Shown here: positions 46,601 through 53,331 of the stretch, piece after piece
Position numbering within the stretch: position 1 is the stretch's first letter
Layout of the letters: every line of letters begins with the position of its first letter
DNA from: UBA6168 sp964573725
GTDB lineage: Bacteria; Bacteroidota; Bacteroidia; Chitinophagales; Saprospiraceae
Direction of reading: 5' to 3'
Length of the DNA: 64,000 bases
Assembly (NCBI GenBank): GCA_964573725.1
Contig: CAZNLJ010000006.1
Location: 95,747 to 159,746, forward strand
Program-made: the position numbers and the translations under genes
Notes under the pieces: model-generated
The model's input: the letters and a program-made list of their open reading frames with translations, nothing else
The model's database searches: none
Told to the model about the DNA's origin: nothing

Positions 46601-46962
46601 AGGGTTCCGGCCGCTTCGCGGAGCGTCACATCGAGCCGGAAATTTTGTCCGAGGCTGAGGTTGACGTCGTTGAGCTCATAAGTTTCGAAGCCGGTGTAGC
46701 TGACTTCGATGGTGTACGGGCCGCCGATCCGGACGGCAGGGAGGTTGAAGCGGCCGTCTTCCCGGGTGGAAGTCCCGTAGAAGGTCCCGGAGGGCATGTG
46801 GGTGGCCACGACGTTGGCACCGACCAGCGGTTCTCCGTTGACGTCAGACACCTGGCCCAGGAAGCTGGCGCTCTGTGCCATGGCGGCATGGGTCAGCACT
46901 GTCACCACCAACAGGACGGCGAAGTGCCGCATGGTGGATGACCAAGTAATTGCTTTGTTCAT
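43675..46962 (-). CDS. Oar-like TonB-dependent outer-membrane receptor
   Basis: This 1095-residue protein has a signal peptide (VLLVVTVLTHAAMAQ). A carboxypeptidase-regulatory-like domain (residues ~30-120: GQVSDVNGEPLVGANVVA, DGRFNLPAVRIGGPY) precedes a plug domain (~130-260: VRLTPQSRSS, SRFNNLTLDGSIFNNSFG, IDEIQVNLAPYDVRQGGFTG, INAVTRSGTNNFEGS). A large beta-barrel ends in ...LGVRYIF with a terminal aromatic residue. This is the Oar/cirA-like layout of Bacteroidota and myxobacteria rather than SusC; no SusD partner follows. It imports an unknown substrate, or may be a protease-processed surface receptor as in Myxococcus. It has a clear promoter, a ~300-base leader and a terminator, so it is probably a single-gene unit. 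Confidence 0.93.
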   Translation of the reverse strand: MNKAITWSSTMRHFAVLLVVTVLTHAAMAQSASFLGQVSDVNGEPLVGANVVATHMPSGTFYGTSTREDGRFNLPAVRIGGPYTIEVSYTGFETYELNDVNLSLGQNFRLDVTLREAAGTLETIEVVAVANEILNSERTGAATNIKKEAINALPTLSRSLNDFVRLTPQSRSSNVAATTGSGTSFAGQDSRFNNLTLDGSIFNNSFGLASAPAGQTNSSPISLDAIDEIQVNLAPYDVRQGGFTGAGINAVTRSGTNNFEGSVFRNTRSESLTGSKADDSEISKSDFSISQTGFRFGGPLIKNKLFFFVNGEIERRDDPATPFLAARPGLTGDNVTRVEASDLDQLKQFLIDRYNYDPGNYENYLLNTKSDKALAKLDYNINQNNRLSVRFNYLKSSRDVLASNSGSFQSRRGNNFAMNFSNSNYVINNDIYSGIVELNSMFGTKLSNNLQFGFTANRDYRSSRGGIFPLVDILEDGRNYTTFGYEPFTPNNELNTDTWQFQDNLTLYSGAHTITAGINFEYFKFDNTFTPTYYGQFVYNSLQDFYDAANGQNVELRRYQLTYSALPGGALPTATTKVAQPGLYVQDEVSLMDNKLKLTFGVRVDVPIYGNTALKNPVVDTMNFLNADFERTSYSTDALPAANPLVSPRVGFNYDVKGDRSLQLRGGTGFFAGRPAFVWISNQVGNNGILTGSQRIDNTFDYPFSDDVTAYIPDNATTPSSFNIAVTDNDFRFPQLWRTNLAVDVALPFDFVGTVEGIFNKNLNNVNYINANQETSKASYSGADNRPIYPALGLSGSAANNALRINDRLTDAILLTNTNKGSTYSLTAKLERQFKKGFYAMAAYNFSESTDLITAGSIAFSSWRDNRSVNGNNRPDLAFSDFDQRHRIIGAVSYRKEYANLAATTFSLFFQSSNQGRYTFAVNGDMNGDQLTSNDLLYIPANGNELQFADVTVSNVTYTAQQQRDAFMAFVDNNEYLSSNKGSYAERNGALMPWLTTFDLSVQQEFFVTVKDRRHTLQLRADFYNFGNLINNAWGVGDFPVNNFPLRFSGRDETTNQPVYTFAPSSSGVFPTEALAKDISLNSVWQAQLGVRYIF

Positions 46963-47028
46963 ACAATGAAGTTTTGAAATGATGAAAGTGTTTTGTTGTC
47001 AGCAATGGTCTTTGTTGCGGATAAAGTC

Positions 47029-47096
47029 TTTGTCGTACCAGTCAGCTGTTCCGGGAATAGGGGAGCGGTGGGAGCGGGTTTGTCGTACCAGTCAGC
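47029..47096. repeat. Two 18-bp direct repeats in the TonB receptor leader
   Basis: tttgtcgtaccagtcagc occurs at 47029-47046 and again, identical, at 47079-47096, 50 bases apart. Both lie in the predicted 5' untranslated region of the minus-strand receptor mRNA. Confidence 0.9.
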
Positions 47097-47196
47097 GGGT
47101 AGGGGGAGAGGGCGTGCAGCGGCATCCGGTCGGGAGGGTGTCGTCGGATATGGGAACGGCGGGGAAAGCGGTGGTGTCGGTCTGTGTTTGTTCCAT
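47092..47196 (-). CDS. Possible 34-residue leader peptide
   Basis: An ATG at 47196 in an A-rich context (preceded by actacacgat) opens a 34-codon frame ending in ...TLPTGCRCTPSPPTR. It lies wholly within the predicted leader of the TonB receptor mRNA, and its stop overlaps one of the two 18-bp direct repeats. No family was recognised. It may be a regulatory leader peptide or simply untranslated sequence; start context and position are the only support. Confidence 0.25.
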   Translation of the reverse strand: MEQTQTDTTAFPAVPISDDTLPTGCRCTPSPPTR

Positions 47197-47267
47197 ATCG
47201 TGTAGTTTTCCGAGGAATCGCAAGCCGGGGCAAATCGCAGGTTCGGATTGCGTTCCGAATTTCGCCG

Positions 47268-47298
47268 CAAAGGTAACGAGCGGAAACGGACTGAACAA
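47268..47298 (-). promoter_or_regulatory. Promoter of the TonB receptor gene
   Basis: On the minus strand TTG (47298-47296) is followed after 20 bases by TACCTTTG (47275-47268). This fits the Bacteroidota -33 TTG/-7 TAnnTTTG promoter with normal spacing. The predicted start site near 47262 gives a leader of about 300 bases. Confidence 0.6.
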
Positions 47299-47446
47299 CA
47301 GTCGATGTAAAGCTATGTTTAAATATTTTCCTGAAAAATGTCAACAAAAGCGATCTTATGCCGGGAACGGCATCGCCGGGCGTTCGTTTCGACCGGTCCG
47401 GTCCGCATTCGTTCGGGTCCGGGGGCATGATATGGTAAATTCCGCT

Positions 47447-47454
47447 TACATTTG
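47447..47454 (+). promoter_or_regulatory. Candidate -7 box of the histidine kinase gene
   Basis: TACATTTG matches TAnnTTTG and lies about 90 bases before the ATG at 47544. The -33 region shows no TTTG at normal spacing. Confidence 0.45.
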
Positions 47455-47486
47455 TCCACGGGCATGTTCCGGTCCGCGGGCCGGTC

Positions 47487-47520
47487 CCGGGGCCGCCATC
47501 CGGCCGGATGGCGGCCCCGG
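47487..47520. repeat. 34-bp perfect palindrome in the kinase leader
   Basis: ccggggccgccatccgg followed directly by its reverse complement. It lies between the predicted start site and the ATG of the kinase gene, ending 23 bases before the start codon, so it could form a strong hairpin in the mRNA or bind a protein dimer. Confidence 0.85.
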
Positions 47521-47543
47521 ATGTCCTTGCTCTCACACCGTAC

Positions 47544-50500
47544 ATGAAAAAGCGACTGCTATATTCCCTACTGGCCATGGCCTGCTGCTTTGGACTGGGC
47601 ATGCTGCTGGACATCGGCAACACCCGGGAGGACAACCTGTCGACCTGTGCGGAGCGCATCGAGCGGAGCCTCCACCGGAAGGAGCTGGAGATCCAGGTGC
47701 TGTTGTCCGATACGGCATTTATCCGGCGGCAACTGGAGGGCATCGAGCACCAATCCTCCCCGGACCAGCAGGCGGACCTGTCGCGGTTGAAGGAATGGAC
47801 GAAGAAGGACTACAACATCCTCTTTTACCGGAAGGATTCCCTGGTGTACTGGCTGAACAACCTGGTGAGCCTGCCGCCGGCGGACACCCGTGCGCTCCTG
47901 GCGGAAAAGCCTGCCGCCCGGCTGTACCGGGCGGCCAATGGTTACTATGAGGTAATGACCGTCGCGCTGCCGCACCGCGTCACGGCCCTGGCCCTGATAC
48001 CGCTGAAGCGGGCCTACGGCACCCGGAGCCCGCTGTTGTCCTCCGATTTCGTGACCGACGGTTGGACGATTCCGGAGGAAGTGGTGTTGCGGGAGACGGA
48101 TACGGGATTTCCGATCCGTAACCATGGCGGTTATTCCCTGGCCTGGTTGGATGCGGCCGGGGCGGCGAAGGACGACCTTTTCTTGTCGGGCATATTCCTG
48201 CTTTACGTCCTGGGGTTCGTTGCGGCCGGCATGCTGGTGAACGACCTGGCGGTGGGGCTGGTCCGCCGCTACCAGCCCTGGGTGGGGGCCGCGTTCGTAC
48301 TCGGCATGGTCATCGCGGCACGCTGGTTGTTCCTGACCTTCGGATTCGCCGAACATTTCGCCAGTTTCCAGACTTTCTCCGACATTTTCACGGACCCGAT
48401 ACTGGAGGGTGTAAACTCCCTGGGGGAGTTGCTGATCAATATCATCCTGCTGGTCTGGCTGATGGTGTTCTTCAACCGGGAGTTCCAGGTGAAGGAATTC
48501 AACCATGCAGCCTCCCTTGTCCGGTTCAGCCTGACCACGCTGAACTTTTTCGCCATCAACCTGGGGATCCTGATGGTCTGCTATATTCTGAAATCGATTG
48601 TGTTGGATTCCTCCATCGTCTTTGATTTCGAGAATGTGTTCAACCTGAACTCCCAGAGTGTGCTCGCCATGATCGGGGTGGTCCTCCTGTTGCTCGCGCT
48701 TTTCCTGTTCAGCCACCGCATGATGCTGGCGATACACAAGATCTCCCTCGGCAAGAATTGGCGCTTGCTGGCCCTGGGCTTATCCATCCTGCTGGCCGTA
48801 CCGATCATGGAGGAAGGGAACCTCAACCTGCCCTTGCCTTACTTCCTGGTGGCGACTACGATCTACCTGATCGTATTCGAGTTCTTCATCGAGGTGCGCA
48901 CCATGACCCTGGAATGGCTGGTCATCTGCCTGTTGCTGTATGCCGGGCTCACGTCCATGCTGTTGTACAAATACAACAGCGACAAGGACTACATACGTCG
49001 GCAGCAGTACGCCCTGGCGCTGGCCGACCACCAGGACAGCACGGCGGAACGGTCCCTGGCCCGGCTTGCCGTCGGCATCGATTCGCTGGCGCAGCGTTGG
49101 GTCGCGTGGATGGACACCATGGACCGGGTACCCCCGCTCCCCTATGACGGCGAGGATTTCGCCGCCCTGGCCAACACCTTGCTGGAGAAAGACAAGTACC
49201 TGTTGTACAATTACCGGTCTCAGGTGTATTGGGAGAGCCCGTACGATTCGGCGGGACACGCGGAGGCGCAGCGCTGGGCGGACAGGTTCTCCCTCGCCCT
49301 GCCGACCGGAGATTCCTTGTTGCGCAGGGTGTTGCACAGCGACTCCGAACCGGGTTACCTGCTGCGCATCCCCCTGCATGCGGCCCCGGGTTTCCGCCTG
49401 TACCTCTGGTGCCAACGGTCCTTTTCCCAGCCTTCCCGGGTATATTCCGAACTCTTGTCCGGCCAACGTTACAAGGGGCTGTCCGAACTGGACCAATACG
49501 ACTACGGTATCTATCAGCGGGGGATGCTGATCGAGGAGTACAACAAGCCCTATGCGCGGCAACTGACCGACAGCCTGCCGCCGGTGCATGCCTTCCGGGT
49601 GGTGAAGCACACCAGCACCCGCTCCGAGCTCCTCTATCATGCCGCACAAGGCATCGTCATCAAGATCGGGCGGGAGACAGGCGGGTATATCAAGCCATTG
49701 TCGCTTTTTTCCTACGTGTTCACCATGCTGACGATCGCCGTCCTGATACTCGCCGGCATCAATTACTTTGTGGATGCCCTGCCGGGTACCCTCAACTTCC
49801 TGCGGACCACCAAGCCCTCGCTGCGCAAGCAGTTCCAGTTCTGGGTCATCAGCATGATCCTGTTCTCCTTCCTGGGCATCGGTGTGGTCACGGTATGGTA
49901 TTTCCAGCAATCCTCCAACAATTACAACAAGGGACGCCTCGACCGGAAGGTGACGGCCGCTTTCTCCAGTGTGAATTACGAGATCAAGCATCACCGGAAG
50001 CGGCAAGCCTGGCTGGATGCGGCGGGCCATCCGCCGTCCGCCCTTCCTGTACAGCCCGCCTGGGAAAAGGTCCCGCCCTACGTCGCCGCCGGTTTCCCGC
50101 CCCTGGACGGCACTTTCTCCATCGCATCGCTCATCCCCCTGGTCTCGGAAGTCCATCTGCTCGACGTCAACCTTTACGACCTCGAGGGCAGGCTGCTGTT
50201 GTCTTCGGAACAGGACCTGTTCGATGCGGGCATCGTATCCCCCCGGATGGGGGCCTACGCTTTCCAGGTGCTGAACCGCCTCGGCCTGGAACGCTGCGAC
50301 CAGGAGGAACGCATCGGCAACCTCGAATATACCACGGCTTACCTTCCGGTGCATGCGGAACCGGGCCGGCTGGCGGCGTTCATCGGCATCCCTTACTATG
50401 CCAACCACCGGGAACTGCGCAATGATGTGACGGATTTCATGAGCACCTTGTTGAATGTGTACGTGTTCCTGCTGCTGATTGCGGGCGGACTGGCGATTTT

Positions 50501-51383
50501 CGTCGCAAACTCCGTCACCAAGGCCCTGTCGGATCTCAGCGAGAACATCCAACACCTCCGCCTCGGCGGCAACCAGCCCATTTCCTGGAAACGGAAGGAC
50601 GAAATCGGCGACCTCGTGGATGCCTACAACCGGGCCGTCCGCAAGATCGAGGAGAGCTCCCGGCTGCTGGCTCAGTCGGAACGGGAAAACGCCTGGCGCG
50701 AAATGGCCCAACAGGTGGCCCATGAGATCAAGAATCCCCTGACCCCCATGAAACTGAGCATCCAGCACTTGTTGCGCGCCTATCAATCCAACCGCGATGC
50801 CGACAATATGGAAGCGCTGTTCCAAAGTGTCACGAACACCCTGGTGGAGCAAATCGACGCATTGTCCCAGATCGCCACGGAATTCTCCAGCTTCGCCCGC
50901 ATGCCGGATTTCTCCTATTCCGCGTTTTCCCTGAACCAGCTGACGGCCTCCGCCCACCAGCTGTTCCGCAACGAACGGCCGGACCTCCACATCAGCATCT
51001 GGTTGCCGCGGGAGGAATACAAGGTCTTCGCCGACAAGAACCAGATCGTCCGTGTCCTCAACAACCTGCTCAAGAATGCGATCCAGGCCATCCCCGACGG
51101 CCGCAAAGGCCATATCCAACTCAGCCTGTACCAACAGGAAGGAAATGCGGTGGTACAGGTGCGGGACAACGGGACCGGTATCGCACCGGATATCCAGGAG
51201 AAGGTATTCAAACCCAATTTCTCCACCAAGACCTCGGGCACGGGCCTCGGACTGGCCATTTGCAAAAACATCGTCGAGGGGTGCAGCGGCAGGATTTATT
51301 TCGAAACGGAATGGGGGAAAGGCACGAGTTTTTATCTCGAACTTCCCTTGCGGGAGGTCAATGCATCCCTCTCGGATACCTGA
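47544..51383 (+). CDS. Large multi-transmembrane sensor histidine kinase, NtrY-like
   Basis: This 1279-residue protein has about twelve predicted membrane segments. One is at the N-terminus; a cluster of eight lies between ~210 and ~480 (for example GIFLLYVLGFVAAGMLV, SVLAMIGVVLLLLALFLF, WLVICLLLYAGLTSMLLY); two lie near 730-790 and one near 975. Two or three extracytoplasmic stretches lie between them. After the last segment come HAMP (VTKALSDLSENIQHLRLGG), HisKA with the phospho-acceptor near H1059 (VAHEIKNPLTPMKLSIQHLL), and HATPase_c (NNLLKNAIQAIPDG, DNGTGIAP, GTGLGLAICKNIVEG). The NPLTPMKLS box is NtrY-like. No response regulator gene is adjacent, so its partner lies elsewhere. ATG at 47544 starts the first membrane segment. 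The ligand is unknown. Confidence 0.92.
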   Translation: MKKRLLYSLLAMACCFGLGMLLDIGNTREDNLSTCAERIERSLHRKELEIQVLLSDTAFIRRQLEGIEHQSSPDQQADLSRLKEWTKKDYNILFYRKDSLVYWLNNLVSLPPADTRALLAEKPAARLYRAANGYYEVMTVALPHRVTALALIPLKRAYGTRSPLLSSDFVTDGWTIPEEVVLRETDTGFPIRNHGGYSLAWLDAAGAAKDDLFLSGIFLLYVLGFVAAGMLVNDLAVGLVRRYQPWVGAAFVLGMVIAARWLFLTFGFAEHFASFQTFSDIFTDPILEGVNSLGELLINIILLVWLMVFFNREFQVKEFNHAASLVRFSLTTLNFFAINLGILMVCYILKSIVLDSSIVFDFENVFNLNSQSVLAMIGVVLLLLALFLFSHRMMLAIHKISLGKNWRLLALGLSILLAVPIMEEGNLNLPLPYFLVATTIYLIVFEFFIEVRTMTLEWLVICLLLYAGLTSMLLYKYNSDKDYIRRQQYALALADHQDSTAERSLARLAVGIDSLAQRWVAWMDTMDRVPPLPYDGEDFAALANTLLEKDKYLLYNYRSQVYWESPYDSAGHAEAQRWADRFSLALPTGDSLLRRVLHSDSEPGYLLRIPLHAAPGFRLYLWCQRSFSQPSRVYSELLSGQRYKGLSELDQYDYGIYQRGMLIEEYNKPYARQLTDSLPPVHAFRVVKHTSTRSELLYHAAQGIVIKIGRETGGYIKPLSLFSYVFTMLTIAVLILAGINYFVDALPGTLNFLRTTKPSLRKQFQFWVISMILFSFLGIGVVTVWYFQQSSNNYNKGRLDRKVTAAFSSVNYEIKHHRKRQAWLDAAGHPPSALPVQPAWEKVPPYVAAGFPPLDGTFSIASLIPLVSEVHLLDVNLYDLEGRLLLSSEQDLFDAGIVSPRMGAYAFQVLNRLGLERCDQEERIGNLEYTTAYLPVHAEPGRLAAFIGIPYYANHRELRNDVTDFMSTLLNVYVFLLLIAGGLAIFVANSVTKALSDLSENIQHLRLGGNQPISWKRKDEIGDLVDAYNRAVRKIEESSRLLAQSERENAWREMAQQVAHEIKNPLTPMKLSIQHLLRAYQSNRDADNMEALFQSVTNTLVEQIDALSQIATEFSSFARMPDFSYSAFSLNQLTASAHQLFRNERPDLHISIWLPREEYKVFADKNQIVRVLNNLLKNAIQAIPDGRKGHIQLSLYQQEGNAVVQVRDNGTGIAPDIQEKVFKPNFSTKTSGTGLGLAICKNIVEGCSGRIYFETEWGKGTSFYLELPLREVNASLSDT

Positions 51384-51456
51384 GCTCCCGGTCGCTACCC
51401 CGACCGGCGCCGCCTGCCGCGTGCGCCGGTAAGGCTTTATTCAAAATCGCTTTGTC

Positions 51457-52326
51457 ATGCCCCGTTGGTTCCTGTATGCCCTATGGACGACCCTGAGTTG
51501 GGGGGTGTGGGGCGCTTTTATCGAAATCCCTGAAAAAGCGGGTTTCCCCGCCACCCTGGGGTATGTCGTCTGGTCCTTCTCCATGGTCCCCTTCCTGGTG
51601 TGGGCCCTTTACAACAACGGGTGGAAATGCCGGTTCGCACCCGCGACGGTCAGGGACGGCCTGTCGGTCGGCCTGACGGGCGCCGGCGGCAACCTGCTCC
51701 TTTTCGAGGCGCTCCGGACCGGACCCGCCTACATTGTATTCCCCCTGGTTTCGCTCTACCCGGTGCTGACGGTGTTCCTTTCCCTGATTTTCCTCCGGGA
51801 AAAGGCATCCGTCCGGCAATGGACGGGCATCGTCCTGGCCTTGGTGGCCATTTTCTTCCTGACCTGGCGGGAGCCCGGGCAGGGGACGGTCGATTCCGGC
51901 GCCTGGCTGGGCTTGTCGGTCCTGGTGTTCATCCTGTGGGGAATCCAGAACGTGGTCTTCAAGGTGGCCAACCGGCACTCGGACGCGGAAAGCATCTTCG
52001 TTTACATGGCCCTGGGCGGGCTGTTGCTGGCACCCGTGGCCTGGGCCATGACGGAAGACGGGGTCCGGCCGAACTGGGGACCGGAGGGTTTCTGGTTGCT
52101 GCTCCTCCTGCACCTGGTCAATTCCGCCGGCGCCCTGGCCATCGTGTATGCCTATCGCTACGGGAAAGCGCTGGTGGTCGCCCCGCTGACCGGCCTGGCA
52201 CCGGTCATCACGGTGGTACTTTCCCTCCTCCTGCATGGGGTGGTGCCCGGCATCATGCTCGCTACGGGCATCGTACTGGCCACCCTGGCCATGTTCCTGC
52301 TGCCGGACCCCACCGATGCCGCTTAG
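51457..52326 (+). CDS. EamA-family (DMT superfamily) transporter
   Basis: This 289-residue integral membrane protein has ten predicted hydrophobic segments arranged as two EamA repeats. The first (residues ~1-137) includes GGNLLLFEALRTGPAYIVFPLVSLYPVLTV-type sequence ending in FLREKASVRQWTGIVLALVAIFFL. The second (~150-285) includes LVNSAGALAIVYAYRYGKALVV and ends in GIVLATLAMFLL. The drug/metabolite superfamily exports or exchanges small metabolites; the substrate is unknown. It follows the histidine kinase by 73 bases in the same direction, with no clear terminator between, so it may be co-transcribed. A small ccggtcg/cgaccgg hairpin lies in the gap at 51388-51407. Confidence 0.9.
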   Translation: MPRWFLYALWTTLSWGVWGAFIEIPEKAGFPATLGYVVWSFSMVPFLVWALYNNGWKCRFAPATVRDGLSVGLTGAGGNLLLFEALRTGPAYIVFPLVSLYPVLTVFLSLIFLREKASVRQWTGIVLALVAIFFLTWREPGQGTVDSGAWLGLSVLVFILWGIQNVVFKVANRHSDAESIFVYMALGGLLLAPVAWAMTEDGVRPNWGPEGFWLLLLLHLVNSAGALAIVYAYRYGKALVVAPLTGLAPVITVVLSLLLHGVVPGIMLATGIVLATLAMFLLPDPTDAA

Positions 52327-52522
52327 GCGGCGGACACTGACCCTGTATCGGATTGGTCGGCCAGGTTGCTTTTCCGGTTTTTGATGGGGACTTGTCCCGC
52401 CACCCGGCTCCAGCCTTGGAATCACTTGGGATTTCCGGTCCTTCCACCGACCAGGATGCGCCCCCCCCGCCATATTTGTTCAATCCCTGCCGCGCCGGTC
52501 ACAAGTATTATCCGGAAACCAT
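52327..52522. other. Non-coding region upstream of copy D
   Basis: Short open frames only, none resembling a known protein. No terminator for the EamA gene was recognised. Confidence 0.4.
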
Positions 52523-52531
52523 GGTCCTGGT

Positions 52532-52832
52532 CATCTCCCGCACCTCAACCCTACAAAATAATTAGTTTCAAAAAATTGATTTTCTGTTGTCTTTAGTCGT
52601 AAAACTCGCTGATGTGCTACACCCTGCACTAAAAAGGGCGCGGGGCGGCGCCCCACGCACAAGAAAATTTTTAGGACGGCCGGCGGCGCACCCAGGCGCG
52701 CCGCCAGCCGTCCTGTCCAAAAGGCGAGGATCGCCATAAAGACCCTTTGGTTATGAGTAGCTTACGTTTATATACAATCAGGCGAACCTTGCAATCGAAA
52801 TATTCGATTTTGTTTTGAGGTGCGAAAGATGA
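52532..52832 (-). mobile_element. MITE-like element, copy D
   Basis: This complete copy of about 300 bases is inverted relative to A and B. Its 17-base termini (catctcccgcacctcaa and the complement of ttgaggtgcgaaagatg) are inverted repeats with two mismatches. It is flanked by ggtcctggt (52523-52531) and ggtccaggt (52833-52841), a likely 9-bp target duplication with one mismatch. Internally it carries the conserved ccaaagggtcttta block, a GC hairpin (ggacggccggcggcgc side) and an AT-rich end. There is no coding potential. Confidence 0.78.
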
Positions 52833-52841
52833 GGTCCAGGT

Positions 52842-53331
52842 CATCGACCGGTTTCAGGCCTGTCGGACTTTCCGGGTATTTCCGCCTGGTCACGGAAAAC
52901 CGCATGACAACTTCCTCGCGTGCATTCGGAATCGACCGTGCCTGAAGCCGTCCAATCGGCCGGGGGAAATCCGAACATTCCTGAAAAAGGCGCAGTCTTT
53001 GCATGAACCCAAATACCAACCTCTTTTTCCCGATGCGAGGATTGCACCGCGCTACCGGACAGCTTGTCCTGGCATTCCACTGGTACCATCGGCCGTAGAC
53101 AAGAAAAACCGGCAAGCCTACTTGCCCACCCGGAGGAGAAGCGCCGTCGCGGTTGTTCCTTCCATCAGCTTCCCGTTCTTCGCCAATGCCGGCAGCATTC
53201 GAAGCTATCCCGGGAAGCATGCCGTTCGGTGGGAATCCGTACCCCGACAAACCGAAGGTCCACCGCCGGAGAGGATAGGTTCCTGTTTGGCAACCAATCG
53301 CTCGCCGGTCATCAAACAATTATCTGGTCTC
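52842..53331. other. Intergenic region upstream of the HYR/dockerin protein
   Basis: About 490 bases between copy D and the next start. An open frame extends upstream from that gene, but its residues are low in similarity to any signal or domain, so it was not counted as coding. No consensus promoter box was found. Confidence 0.4.

Noticed and set aside
43552..46941. An 1129-codon plus-strand frame opposite the TonB receptor
   Set aside because: Val/Glu/Gly-rich antisense of the receptor; the minus-strand frame has signal peptide, plug and barrel motifs.
48780..51134. Long minus-strand frame opposite the histidine kinase
   Set aside because: The sense strand carries clear HAMP, HisKA and HATPase motifs; the antisense frame has none.
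52999..53331. N-terminal extension of the HYR/dockerin protein
   Set aside because: The upstream codons give no signal peptide or domain; the ATG at 53332 is followed directly by a typical signal sequence.
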